From the NCBI GenBank assembly GCA_037577475.1, contig CM075193.1:8394617-8458616 (forward strand): DNA of 64,000 nt. The letters run 5' to 3'. Source of the stretch: Chaunax sp. Z400. Lineage: Eukaryota; Chordata; Actinopteri; Lophiiformes; Chaunacidae. Position numbers and translations under genes: made by a program. The notes below the pieces were generated by a model, which worked only from the letters and a program-made list of their open reading frames with translations, did no database searches and was not told the origin of the DNA. Below are positions 48,931 through 61,029 of this stretch, piece by piece. How positions within the stretch are numbered: position 1 is the first letter of the stretch; every line of letters starts with the position of its first letter.

Positions 48931-51900
48931 ATGAAGAGAGCCAGAAGCAGCGGTGAAGCGGTAACTCCCCGGCAGAATGGCTCTGCTGCCCCCAGGAAAG
49001 GAGACCAACAGCAGTGTAATGGGGACGACGCAGGCAGTGCCTTCAAACCACATGATATGCAAACCGAAGACGGTGACCCGGGACTCAGGAGAGAGATACG
49101 GAGCAAGTACAGAGACCTCATCAACTCAGTGCAACGTGAGTAAGACAGGATGGGTTGACAGCTGGCGTTGTTGTTGTTGACAAATCGTTGATGTATTTCC
49201 TTCATGTGTTTACAGAGAATAGGGAAGATATGCTGAGTCCCTCCAACAACAAACTGACCGAAGTGTTAGAGGAGGCAAACAAACTTTTTAAAGATGGTAG
49301 GTGTTATATTTAAAGTGTTATTCTTGGGTATGCATGGAAATCACTGCAGTTGTTAGCCAAGTCAAGGTGATATTAACTGTATTTATTGAATATTATGTGT
49401 GATAAATACCAATAGGCTAATCTTTTTCTAACCAGTGTTCTCTTGGCTGCAATACCAGCAGGATAAAAGCAGGTCAACCATATAAACATAATCCAAAGTG
49501 GTTTATTGTTGCTGTGCCTTTATCATTTTTTGAGTGTATGCGTGATATTTGCTGCGTAGAATTGAAAGTAGTAATAGTACCTAAATCAATGGGGTAAAAA
49601 ACAACAACAACAACACACCTTAAATGGCTTCCTTTTGTGACATTACATACGGCTCAATGCCATCAGGAAAATAATTGACCATAACCTCCTCTGATCCGGG
49701 TTAGCTGTACAGCATACGTTATCGTGGTGATCTAGATAGGTTAAGAGAGCCACCTTTGTGATATCTTACTTTGTAGAACAGCCCTCTGGCTTGTGCATTC
49801 AATAAACCGAGCTATACTAAGAACTATGTTTGACTTAGCCAGGCTTTCTCTGTGTAAGCTTAGTTGACATAACCTAAAGCCCCTATTTTCTGCATCATCA
49901 ATTGAATACATGTAGGGCCAAAAAAACTCAACTAAACATGCTGCATACAGTTTGCTCTGCTCCTCTGTAATTACATGGATTCCTTTGGTGTCATTAATAA
50001 AAGGAGACTCAGGAAATTTCTTTTCATGACATAATCCCTCAACTGATGATGCATATTGCTCATAGAGAATGTTGTCAGGAAAATAATTTGTGCAAGTGCA
50101 GCGCTGTTTATCTTTTAATCCGAACATAACCTCCAGCCCAGGTCCAGAGTGCAGTATCAGTTACCATGGCAATCTAGTCAAAAAGAGAGTTACTTTTGTG
50201 ACACTGAAAAACTCTAGCTGTAGCTCAACTCACCTCGCATATTCATTAATCTCACTTCGTAGTACAGCGCCTCTGAAAGTACCGAAGAGATACATTTTCT
50301 CAGTTAGAGCAAACTCTTAATGCCAGCATCTCCATTGCATTTAATAGGCCAAGGATTCAGAGCATGAGTTTGCATGTTCTCCCAATACCTGATTATGTCT
50401 CCCCTTTGGGTGATGTAGTTCCTCCCACACTGCAAAGGAATGCAGGTTAGGTTAAGTGACAACTCTAAAGTGGCTTGAAATTTTTCACTTGCGGTGTCAA
50501 GAGTAAGAATTCATATCTGATTCACTTACCACCATCATCATCATCATCACACAGCCTCCAGAGTTGGGTCAGTTTCATTTCACTGTGTTCCTTGGCAGTC
50601 CGGCAGGCGAGAGAAGCAGCTCTGGATGCCCAGCTCCTTGTGGTGGCCACAGAACTGGGAAAGGAGAAAGCTACCCAGCTGTTTGCTGAGGGCACTGATT
50701 TCGATCATGCTGCTTATGCTGAGAACCTTGTGAGTGATCTTATTGTGTGTACTCATTCTAACTGCGTACATCAAACGTTCAATGTCAAGATTGTTTATGA
50801 GAAAGAAAATTACTCTCACCTCATATTTTAGTTATGGGATATTCTATACATGAGTCATGTCTGTTGTGTTGTACATTCTATCCTGATGTTTAACACACTG
50901 TGGTTTAAAAAGGAGGCTCAAGCAAAGCAAAAATGAGATTCAAATTGGACTTGAATCATGACATTAGATGACATGATACAATAGTTCTTCTTCTGTACTT
51001 TTGTTGAAGAACCACTTGTTGACAAATTGTCATTTATTAAGTAGGGAGAATGTTTTTTCTCCTGTATAAGTCTGTCAGTAAAGAGCAGTCAAATAAATGT
51101 TGGATGCAAAATTATTCAACCCCCATTGTTTATTAGGTTTATTGGCAAAGTATGCTATTTATCAGTGTGCAGTAACCAAATCAAACAGAGCAGTTTAAAT
51201 AGATACAACAGATATTACAAATATAACACACAATGCTACATTTAGTGACTACTGCAGTCTCAAAATGATTCAACTACTAAATGACAAGTGTCTCTAGGAC
51301 TTTATAGAGCCTCCTTTTGTTGCTATGACCTGCTGCAAATGTTATGCATAACAGACACTGGCTCCTGGCAGCGTTCCTGAGGAATCTTAGCCCATTCCTC
51401 ATGGACAAACACCTCCAGTTCTGTAATTGTAATATTCCTGGGTTACGTGTTGCAACCCCCTCCAAATAAAAATGTAACCATACAGAGTGAAGAAAACCAG
51501 TATGTTTATTTGTAACGTGAATACCAAGGCAGTATGCATTGCAGTGGTGACATGAAAACCTCTCTGCTCCTTTGACAGCTGTCCTTCATGGGTCTTAATC
51601 GACTAGAGGACGAAGACGACGATGAGCAGCAGAACGGTCATACTTTAGGGGGCTACCTGCCCCCGGATGCTTGGCACAGATTGGCCAGGAGAGCAAAGTG
51701 CTGTTTCAAGACAGCACCCTCGTTTCACTACATGTGAGTGCCTCAGTATTATAGGTGCCAGATGTGACTGATGTGCCAAAGCACTTAACAGAGCAATAAA
51801 TCATGTATTGTCACCGTAATTATTATGTTAGTGTCAAGAATAGCAAAGTCCATTGTTCATTTCTGTCCCTCAGTGTTGCTTTCTGTCTCTGACTTGTTGC

Positions 51901-52953
51901 AATCCTGTGGTTCGTTTGATCAGGTTTGGTTCGTTTCATGCAGAGCCACCACCTCCTAAACAGAGGACTGAGCGACAAAGGAAGGCACCCAGCCAGGAAG
52001 CCAAAAGGATAATGCCTACTCAGGTAGACGTTATCTTTAATGTAATCATCATTAATAAGTTTATCTCCAAAGGAGCAAATTTCCTAAGAATGCTGTTTTT
52101 CATGTACAACCTCAGACAATGTTCACATATGTTCAGATTGAGAGGGTTTTGATGTCCCAGATATTTACTCCATCACGCTCATGTTGTCTGTCAGCTGAAG
52201 AAAATGGAAGGCTCACATCAAGAAGCAACAGAGAAGGAGGTTGAAAGGATCCTGGGATACCTCGAGGGTTATTACAAAGATGATCGTGAGTTTTAAGTGG
52301 TCCTCACAGACGGTAACATTTCATGATTGTGTTATTATTACCCGCTGATGCTTCTCTGTTTTCATCACAGCAACATCCCCAATATCCTACTATGAGTTTG
52401 TCATTGACCCCAAATCGTTTTCCCGGACAGTCGAGAATATTTTTCACACCTCTTTTCTAATCAGGGTGAGTGTCTGCGCTAAGTTTGTTTCAGTCGAGCT
52501 TGTCTCCCTTCTAGTGACTGTTAGCAGACGTTACAATGTTGTTTGTGTTTCAGGACGGCTTGGCACGCATGTATCTAGATAATGCCGAATTGCCTTGTAT
52601 AGGTAAGGAGATGTAACATTTTATTGCATTGTTCTGCCTGCAGAATAAGACGGAGACAGGTGAATTATTTTACCAGTGTTGTGTGTTTATGTGTCTCAGC
52701 GCCTGCAGAGGAAGAGGAGGCGGAAGCTGCAGGAACATCCAGCCGTAAACAGTGCATCGTCTCTCTCAGTCCAAAGAAATGGAAGGTTAGCTGCACACTG
52801 AGGATTGAATCTCACAGCAATACAAGACCTACTCTAAAAATCTGGCCTTGTGTCCTAATTGTATCATTGTAACTGCTTGTTCCTTCCCAGGAGCTCATAG
52901 AGGTCTTCGACATCAGACGAACAATGATTCAGCCCCTGAACACGCAGGATTAG
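48931..52953 (+). CDS. nsmce4a: Non-SMC element 4 homologue A (SMC5/6 complex kleisin), 10 coding exons, 351 aa
   Basis: Nuclear kleisin subunit of the SMC5/6 DNA repair complex; it bridges the SMC heads and binds NSE1/NSE3. Exons: 48931-49135, 49216-49296, 50599-50729, 51579-51733, 51924-52023, 52195-52285, 52371-52465, 52554-52602, 52700-52785, 52891-52953 (1056 nt, GT-AG sites). The N-terminus is basic and disordered, then comes the helical NSE3-binding part (RSKYRDLINSVQ, LTEVLEEANKLFKD, RQAREAALDAQLLVVATELG). A PPPPKQRTERQRK linker follows, and the Nse4 C-terminal domain (YYEFVIDPKSFSRTVENIFH, TSFLIRDGLARM; from about residue 255) ends with a SPKKWKELIEVF-type stretch. Human NSMCE4A is 385 aa; the shorter N-terminus accounts for the difference. 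Start is the only in-frame ATG upstream of the conserved part. Confidence 0.95.
51105..51480 (-). mobile_element. Tc1-like element fragment in nsmce4a intron 3
   Basis: Begins with ATTATTCAACCCCCATTGTT and includes CTGGCAGCGTTCCTGAGGAA, AGCCCATTCCTCATGGAC and CCTCCAGTTCTG, all shared with the longer copy at 55495-56340. Read on the minus strand it is the 3' end of a transposase (about 60 codons, frame broken) plus the terminal region. Only the end of the element remains. Confidence 0.75.
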
Positions 52954-53028
52954 TGATGGACCTGTCGCTTTTTGTTAAACCAGACATCTTTTTAATATCT
53001 GTTACATTTTTTTCTTAAATTTGTAAAT

Positions 53029-53034
53029 AATAAA
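53029..53034 (+). promoter_or_regulatory. nsmce4a: Polyadenylation signal of nsmce4a
   Basis: AATAAA 76 nt after the stop codon in AT-rich sequence; a second AATAAA lies near 53140. Confidence 0.65.
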
Positions 53035-53619
53035 ACTAAGATTATTAAAAATTTTGTAAAAGTTGCAGTGTAGGTTACACATGAATATGTGATACATTTG
53101 TTTTTAATATTTTTTAAAATGCTTTTAAACGTTTGAAGAATAAAAGAGAAAGTAGAGGAAGCTGGTGCTGTGTTAGTTTATTTATGGTATGTGTAAATAG
53201 AAGGTTTACATGATGTCTCATCTTATTCTATAGGACATCTCAGTTATAGACTGCATTTCAAGATGGATAATAAGTAATATTTTTAACTCTTGATGACATT
53301 ACAGTACAAAAGGGTTTTGCCAATAAGAAAAACAATTTGTTGATAAATGGTGTAAGATTTTAAGAGAATATTACAAACTTTATTAAAGTGGACATGATTA
53401 ATCCTTTCAAACGTTTCCACAGTGAAACATGACAGCTGTGAGTCTTAACATGTGATCTTGAGAGAATTAACAGGATGACAATGTGTCCCAAGTAGAGATT
53501 TCTTCACGTGAAGAGCCACAAACGTCCAAGGTTGAGAACCACAGCCTTACAGTTAGGATGCACAACTTAAAGAATAAGATTGGTTTGAGAATGAACTAGA
53601 ATGATATTCAGTAGAGCTC

Positions 53620-54056
53620 ATACCTCCACCAAGACCCAACAGTTTGCTGTAGTTCAGTCAATCCTCATAGACACGCAACCACAATTTACAGGGCAGACTA
53701 CCCCCGAAGAAAACATTTCATTCTGGTGGATCTGGATTTTTACATGGATCTGCACCAAATTACACACGCCCATAGATACCAACCCCCTAAATATGCCTTT
53801 TCTCTTTGAGATCCATTCATTATTCCCTGGGAAATTAAAGAAAATGTAAAACAAAATTTAAAAAAAAGACAACACCCTATCCTGCAATGTCGAAGAAAGT
53901 GGAAAAAAAAAATCTTTTATACTCAAAATTTAAGTCTGTTCTGACCCAAAACCCATCGTGCCACAAAGTTTCAAGGAAATCTATAATTTTTGCATTATTC
54001 TGCTGAGAAGCCAACAAACAAACAGAATGAATACATAACATCCTTGGCGGAGGTAA
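53620..54056. mobile_element. MITE with CCTCCGCCAAGG-type terminal inverted repeats
   Basis: The left end TACCTCCACCAAG (53621-53633) is the inverse of the right end CTTGGCGGAGGTA (about 54043-54055), with one difference. The interior has TGGATCTGGATTTTTACATG, ACAAAGTTTCAAGGAAATC and AGCCAACAAACAAACAG, a recognisable family that is widespread in fish. A right-hand fragment of a related family lies at about 62780-63065 (ATCACCACCAAAGTGTCC, TTCAGAACTTTTTGAGTAAA). Confidence 0.8.
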
Positions 54057-55316
54057 TGATCTGACCTGGTTGTGATGGAGTCTGTTTGCCTGTTTAAATG
54101 AAAGTATTCTCTTGAAACCTCTCCGTTCCTTTACCCTAGATACTCTACCTGCATTTAGGCTTTATATTAGTATAAGTTCTGTTCTTTAGAACATTTGCCA
54201 GCAGTATTTTGGTCCTAAATGAAGACAAATGTCAGAGGGAGTTCCAAAGTCCAAAAAAATGGTGGCCGAAAACAACTGTAGGTGGTCCTGTTATACATTT
54301 ACTATCAGAATCCATCTCGATTTACAAATATTTGAGGAATGAAAGAGACTGAAACAGACACATACAATCCTTCATTTAGTTTTTGCAGTGATTTCTTCTC
54401 CTGTTCTACGATGGCTGAGTGAACTTCACTATGATCAGATTGTTGTTATCCTCCCTTCTTGTCATGATGATGTATCACCATCATCCTTACTGTATCCGGG
54501 GTCTTTTAAAGAGACAGGCACCACTGATGCTGCCTTCCATCTCTTCTTCTCTCCCTGTCTGAGCATTTCTTCCCTCCAAAGCTGTGCATCAGTCTGCTCA
54601 CCCATGCAGCGATGTGAGGCAAAGCTGCACATGAGGCTGGAAAGAGGAGTGTCCCTTTTTCACGCTCATCTGATTAGGTTGCATTCCTTACGCAGTGTAG
54701 ATATTATATAACAGTGGCTTGAATATATGTCACAGGCGCACCACAGGCAATGCAGTGCAGAGCATTTATTAGTCACTGAGGCACACACACATCCAGACAC
54801 AGAGGCGTGCATGCACACACTCCAGCTCCAGATCTGCCTGCTTTGGCAATGCTGAATCTGACTGATAACAATGCAGTTCTGCAGAAAGGTGCTCTGCCAG
54901 CCTTGTAGTGCCAGAGTCACTTCACCAGAGGAGGACATGGAATACAAGATGGGGAGCTGCATCGGAATCTCACGCCAACAGGTAAACAGAGGAGAGGGAG
55001 TGTGGTGAGAAGAGGCTGTCTGCAGTGTAGCATCAGTCTAGCTGTGTAACAGCAGAGAGAATGTATGAGACGAGCCGGGATAGATTTTACTGAGTCTTTA
55101 CTCTCCGGCGAAGGCAGAGAGAGAGAAGGTGTACTCTAGTGATGGAGGAGGGGTGATGTCAGATAGGAAAAGGAGCTGTGTAGATGGAGAAGGGGGGGGG
55201 GGGAGAAAGGGTGGAGTATTAAAGTCAGAGATGATGCTGATCCTAAAGAGATTGAATAGAGACAAAAGACAGCTGAGATTGTAGCAACCTACAAGGTGTA
55301 ATGGGAGGGAACAAGT
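54057..55316. other. Intergenic region, no gene seen
   Basis: Contains a purine-rich stretch with a short G run near 55190-55203. No coding exon or RNA gene was recognised. Confidence 0.5.
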
Positions 55317-55339
55317 TTGTTGTGCTGTCTGTCAGAAAC

Positions 55340-55490
55340 AGCTGATCAATTAATGTTGATGACCAGGGGCGACAGAGCTTTCTCTGCTGCAGCCCCCAAA
55401 CTATGGAATGACTTGCCACCCCATGTTAGGTCGGCCCCCTCACTGTCAGTTTTTAAATCCTGCCTTAAAACCCATTTTTTATACAGTTCT
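55340..55490 (+). mobile_element. LINE 3' end fragment (reverse transcriptase C-terminus)
   Basis: The frame reads TRGDRAFSAAAPKLWNDLPP then HVRSAPSLSVFKSCLKTHFL, the C-terminal signature of many fish non-LTR retrotransposons (CR1/L2/Rex-like). It stops where the Tc1-like terminus begins near 55495. Confidence 0.8.
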
Positions 55491-55494
55491 AAAC

Positions 55495-56340
55495 AAAGTT
55501 ATTCAACCTCCATGAATGTTAGGTTTATTTGGCAAAATATACTTTTTAATATTAAGAGTGTTTTTCCCAAACATATCACAACATGCTGCTATTACTGACT
55601 ACTGCAGTCTCAAAATGATTCAGCCTCTTAATGACAAGCGTCTCTAGTACTTTGTAGAGACCTTTTTGCTGCTATGACCTGCTGAAAATGTGATGCATAT
55701 CCAGACACCAGCTTCTGGCAGCGTTCCTGAGGAATCTTAGCCAATTCCTCATGAACAAAGTCCTCCAGTTCTGGAATATTCCTGGGTTTACATGCTGCAA
55801 TAGCCTTCTTTAAATCCCACCAGAGATTTTCAATGGGATTCAAGTCAGGCGACTGTGACGGCCGCTCTGGAATGATCCAGGACTTCTTCTGAAACCAAGT
55901 CTTGGTGGACTTTGAGGTCTGTTTGGGATCTTTGGAATGTCCAATGACGCCCAGGTTTCAGCTTCCTCACAGATGGTGAGACGTTTTCTTCTAGGATTTC
56001 CTGATACCTGATGGAATCCATCTTACCCTCTACATGCTGCAGGAAGCAAAGCAGCCCCAGAGCATCACAAAGTCACTGCCGTGCTTCACTGTAGGCAGGG
56101 TGGTCTTTGAGCATATAGGCTCACCCATAGGCTGATCCATAGGCCCAAAAAAGTTTTGTTTCATCGCTCCACAGAACAGCATCCCAAAACTTCAGACTCT
56201 TATCTCGATGATTTTGAGCTTCTGGAGCCGACTTTTCTTCAAACCCTCTGTCAACAGAATCTCTAAATTTGTATGGTTGGTTTGTCACAGCAGGTTTGAG
56301 TTTGTCCAAATGTGTTTTAACTGCTGTCCTCACATGTCAA
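55495..56340 (-). pseudogene. Tc1/mariner-like transposase, broken
   Basis: On the minus strand, about 56333-56121 encodes the middle part (KFWDAVLWSDETKLFWAYGS; WSDET holds a catalytic Asp), followed by frames with SDFVMLWGCF-like sequence near 56080. 55843-55628 encodes the C-terminal block SPDLNPIENLWWDLKKAI-like to VSGYASHFQQVIAAK. Frames change at least twice, and the catalytic block near 55,950 is deleted or frameshifted. The DNA-binding N-terminus is missing. The left end has the same GTTATTCAACC terminus as the 51105 copy. A dead transposon. Confidence 0.85.
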
Positions 56341-56844
56341 CCACCATCAAATCTATCTGGAGAGACACTGCAGCCAGAGGGAAGGTATTAAATAACATCA
56401 TCACACTGAAGTTTAGAGGATGAGTATAAAGGAAAACCTTTTTACATAAACAGTCAGGAGGAGGTCTGTTACCTCCTGTTTGTTCACACTGTTGCCGTAG
56501 AACTAGTGCTCCAGACTGCCGGGCCTCCTGATCCTGTCAGAGCAGGTGACTCACCTCCCCACCACTATACCACGCTAAGCAGACATGGCTCCCCCCAGCT
56601 CCGGTTCAGTCTGCTCCCCTCCCTCCTCCCACCACTCGGTCCTGTCCTCTCGTGTCTCCCAGTCCTGTGTCCACCCTTCGCCCTCTCCTCCCACTCAGCG
56701 TGCAAAGTAAAAATAGCAACAGAGGGACCGAGGCTCCTCAGAAGAGAGGACAGAAACAAACACTGGCCTCAAGTCTGACAGTAAACACAGATCGGAGGGG
56801 TTTGTGAAAAGGCAGACACTGTGTCAGGACTCTTGTTTGCAGTG
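56341..56844 (+). promoter_or_regulatory. tacc2: Probable promoter and 5' UTR exon of tacc2
   Basis: From about 56,470 base composition shifts to C-rich (CTCCCCTCCCTCCTCCCACC), a likely promoter. A donor TTGCAGTG/GTGAGT at 56844/56845 ends a candidate non-coding exon that could splice to the acceptor at 58640 ahead of the tacc2 start codon. Inferred. Confidence 0.4.
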
Positions 56845-58640
56845 GTGAGTAGTTTACATGATGCAGCATTGGTGCAGATTTTGGATTTTCTTTTTGCTTA
56901 CATTAGTACATCAAATGGAGGAGGCTCAATATATGAGAAGGGAGGGCAAATGATTATGGGATGGGATTGTTTAAGCTTGTTTTGAAGTTTGTCTGACAGT
57001 GTTTTGCCTTTATTAAGATTTCATTTGATGTGGTTTGATGATTTCAGTGTGTGAACTATAATTACCTTGGCTAGGAGAGTGAACATGGTTCAAACCACAA
57101 CATCATCTTCAGTGCAGGATGTTCACCTGCTTTCCTCTGTCTCTTACTTTGCTGATTTATACTTATTATCTAAGAAATACTACATTTTATTGTATTAATA
57201 ATTAGCATTCTGTTTAGTTTGGGGGGGGTTGGGGTCATATAATGGGCACGAAACAGTAACATCATACTGTAGGTGTCTGAGCAAAGACATAAGGTGCTCC
57301 TGCAAACCAAAGAGTTATGTTAAATTATGTTAAATTGAAGTTAAATTATGATTCACATTGAGTGACTGACAGGCTGACGATGAGGCGAGAGGACACCTAA
57401 TCTTATGATTTGCACCAGAAACACTGCTGCCAGTTAAAGTGCACACACATCCACAGTGTGGGGGCTGAAATTACACCCCATTCACACAAATAGCAAAGCA
57501 GTCACTGGAGAAGAGTTGCAACATCACAGATGAGAGAATTAAGATGTAAGAGATAGATATTCATTTTCCCACGGGAGAATCATAAGACATATTTAGGACA
57601 ACTTATTCGTTCAAAGCAATAAATGATTCACACACGTAACTGGAATTACAGCTTTCACATTTGTTTGGAAATCAAGTGTGCATGACACTTAAGTGCACAA
57701 GACTAGAATAACGTCTTAACAGCAGAGGACATGAACTCTATTTATAAAGTCTTACATATTCAGGTCAGTGCTTTCTGACTATACACAGAGCTATCATACA
57801 GTCCCTGCAGTCATATGAGGAATGCACAAACAACCTTTATGGCATGACTGTTTACTGCCCAGCTGTAATTCATACAACAAAGAAATTCTCCTCTGAGAGA
57901 AGCAAATATGGTTCACTGAAAATATTTGATGGGGTTAAAAGGACGATTTGATTAAGAAAATATGACGTGGTTAAAAGTTACCAAACCTTTCTTTAAATCC
58001 TTCAAAATTCAGACACACTGTTGATGTTCCTGCATCATTTTAATCACCTCAACCCTACAATATGCTTTATTGTCCTTGCACAGCTGTACAACAAAATTTC
58101 AGGGAGAGCACAGCCGCTGCGTATACGTACCAGTCGCCATGTTTGTGTCTGAACACTGCTGGAAGCCAAACGACAACATAGTTTGCTATTTACCACGTGT
58201 CAGTGTGCTTCCATCACTCTCATCAAATGCACAAAGTGACTACATGCAAAGATGTTTTAATTCCAGGAGACAAAACCACTTGTTTGATGTCATTTGGACC
58301 AGATGCATCCTGCTGGTTATATTAATCTGCAGCAAGAGATGAATATGTCTGATGTACCGTTAAAATTATCCCTAGAATCAATTTTCATAATTTATCAATG
58401 AGGGTGCTGTTGCACACATCAGCAGAGGTAAAGCCTGACCTTTGGCCCAAGAGGGAGGTCTTGCATCACAGGTCCCTAATCTCCAAAACAACACACACAT
58501 TTATCATTCTCCCTCCCTGCTAGGTTCCCCTCATACCAGAGGCCTCTAATCCTGTGGAGAATGAATGTGTGACTACTGAGGGACCACAGTTCTCTGGGAA
58601 CGGCGTATGCTGATGGTCCTTATGTGTTAGTGTTTTTCAG

Positions 58641-59347
58641 CCAGCTGATGTGAGAGGCTGTTGGGTTGCGCAGTTGTGGCCCAGGAACTGGCTGAGTCAT
58701 GGGGAACGAGAGCAGCACAGCTGAAGCGTTGGTAAGGGCAAACTCGCTGATATTTGATGGCTGGGATTTGCTATTTGCTGCCCCCATCCTGCAGTACATG
58801 CCTTGAACTCTTCGGTGTGCACAGGACTAACAAAACTAACTTGTTACTAGCTGTTGGCTTCAGTTAAACACATGGGATATGCGTGGATACTTTGTGTACA
58901 TTCCCATGCTTGATTAAGCTTTGTTTGAAAATGTTTGGATAACATGCCTTCAAACTTCTTAGCTTGTTTTCTGGCATCATTACTAAGGGCCTTTACAAAT
59001 TAACTCATTTACGAATCATTTTGTGCTGTAATCATGTACTTTGTAGCATCAATTACAGAGAGACAACAGTTGGAGGTTATGTTTTCACATATACTTGTTT
59101 GTTTGTTTGTGTGTTAGCAGTATTGCACAAAAAATGACCAATTTCTACAAAATAACTTGTTACATTTTGGTGCCGATCTGAATAGAGAGGCTGATCCAGG
59201 ATTAAAAAACAAACAAATGAAAGTTTCCTTATCATTGCAAGATTGTTTATTTTGTATTTTTTGAAAACAATTTTATTTCTCAGGAAACAATCACACATTT
59301 TATGGTGTTGAAACCTAGTTTTTATAGTGTGGTGTAGATCCAGCTGG

Positions 59348-59441
<94 letters not shown>

Positions 59442-59828
59442 TTTCTATAGTAATATCTGTGACATGTGTATAGTATTGTTTGGCCTCGGTAGAGGTTGTG
59501 ATTCTAGCCTCCACATGTGACTGGAGCACCAGCTGAATTCAGGATTATCTTAATAGGATTAACATTAACATTTGTCTGATGGGCTATAGACCCAGACCAT
59601 GTGCACTGAACCTCACTGGGTGTGACTGCAGAGGGGGTTAACATTCTTACATTTGTCTTAAAAAACAGTTGTGATTTGTTTCCAATGCATTCCAGTACTG
59701 GTGCACACTGTTCAAGAGGTGTTCCTCTTTGAGATCCTTTGTTGAATTCTGTCATTACCCCATTACAGCCAGAAGAGGGCGCTCCAGAAAATGTTCTGTT
59801 TCCGCCTCAAGAAAATGACTCCCTACAG
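58641..59828 (+). CDS. tacc2: Probable tacc2 N-terminal coding exons (gene continues past the right edge)
   Basis: Transforming acidic coiled-coil proteins are microtubule- and centrosome-associated. Exon A follows the acceptor GTGTTTTTCAG at 58640; coding starts at ATG 58699 and ends at 58731, MGNESSTAEAL, with a GTAAGG donor. Exon B 59769-59828 reads PEEGAPENVLFPPQENDSLQ between CATTACAG and a GTACAA donor; both are phase 0. Human TACC2 begins MGNENSTSDN, so the start matches and a myristoylation-type Gly2 is present. Human TACC2 is also next to NSMCE4A (10q26). The conserved TACC coiled coil is not in the window, so the call rests on a short match plus synteny. Confidence 0.65.
59350..59437. 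repeat. (TA)n microsatellite, about 44 units
   Basis: Almost uninterrupted TA dinucleotides over about 88 bp in the putative tacc2 first coding intron. Likely length-variable; its length in any assembly should be treated with care. Confidence 0.98.
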
Positions 59829-60349
59829 GTACAACTGTATGTGTGTGAGTCTTGTGTGTTGATCTGAGGTGCGTCACAACTGTGTCCACCTTAAAAACAA
59901 ACTCAAAACTTACCTGTCCTCCCAGTTTTATGGGTGATAATTGTATCTGTGTGTCTGCGTGTTGGTTTGGATGATTTTTCCTCTTTTACTCATGCAGATA
60001 TTCTAAAAGCACATTGAGTTTACTTGTAATGAAATGTGCTATATAAATGAATTAACATTGCTGTTGTGTGTAGTGGTGGATGATATGTTTCATGCAGCTT
60101 TTTATGGTAAAAAAATGTCTTCCTGATTTTGTTATAGTGCTACTTAGTCCATCTAAATATCTAAATTTACTGGGGCATGTGAGCATGCTGTTTATATATT
60201 GAAACTCAAGAGTATAAAGTGTGTACTTAAGTGTGCCTTAAGGAGGTGCTTTCAAAACTCTTTCCTTCCACATTTATGTCACTGTCACTTCATGTGACAC
60301 AGCTGGTGTATAAATGCTCTGTGATGAGCCCTTTAGATGTTGTTTATTA

Positions 60350-60640
60350 TCCCCTGCCATGAATAAAGTGAAGAAGGGGAAACAGGAGGAATGGGTTCCG
60401 TCCATCCGTCTGTCACAATTGGTTTCCAGAGCATAACTCAAACATTGTTTAATATTTTTTCATGAAACCTTCTACACGCAACAACCAAGTACCGAAGTGT
60501 TGCCTTTTGCCATGGGGATTTTTGCTGTTTGCATGGATACAAGTTGGATTATGATTATTATGATATTTTTTAAGCATTATAGGAATTTATTATATTTATC
60601 ACCTGTGGTGGGGGATCTGGTGTATTAGATGCTTGTTTTT
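60350..60640. repeat. Interspersed repeat, fuller copy
   Basis: Includes GAGGAATGGGTTCCGTCCAT, TCTGTCACAATTGGTTTCC, TTGCCTTTTGCCATGGGG and CACCTGTGGTGGGGGATCTG. Partial relatives lie at 40905-41180 and 39000-39170. No ORF; class unknown. Confidence 0.6.
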
Positions 60641-61029
60641 ATTCCTTATGACATCAGTAAAATGTGCACAACCATGGAAAATGTTCCCTCTGGGCACCCC
60701 TCCTTGTGACTGCAATGCTTTTTGCCATCCTTGTCTGCTTTTTAAAAAGTTGTTTTGCATTTAAAAAAAAATATTTATACTATATCTGATAGTTTGACAA
60801 GAAGAGATAAAAAATATGAACTGTTCCAAAACTCCACAGGAGGAGCTAAATGTCAAGGAAAGGTGCTGTCATGTCCATTTGAACTGATGATGTCAACCTT
60901 AGCAAAACAGATTAAGGTTAAACTCGGATGAAGAAGCAGCATTTGTGATGCTATAGGATGTTGTGTGTCTCTGTGCCCATGCATGCATGTAACCAAAGCT
61001 TTGTGAAGTGTAACCTGATCCTCTCTCAG

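Noticed and set aside
50535..50555. Short ATC-rich tract as a CRISPR or satellite array
   Set aside because: Only a few trinucleotide units with no spacer-repeat structure.
56506..56778. 90-codon plus-strand and 64-codon minus-strand ORFs
   Set aside because: Both arise from CT-rich promoter-like DNA upstream of the putative tacc2 first exon; no family similarity.
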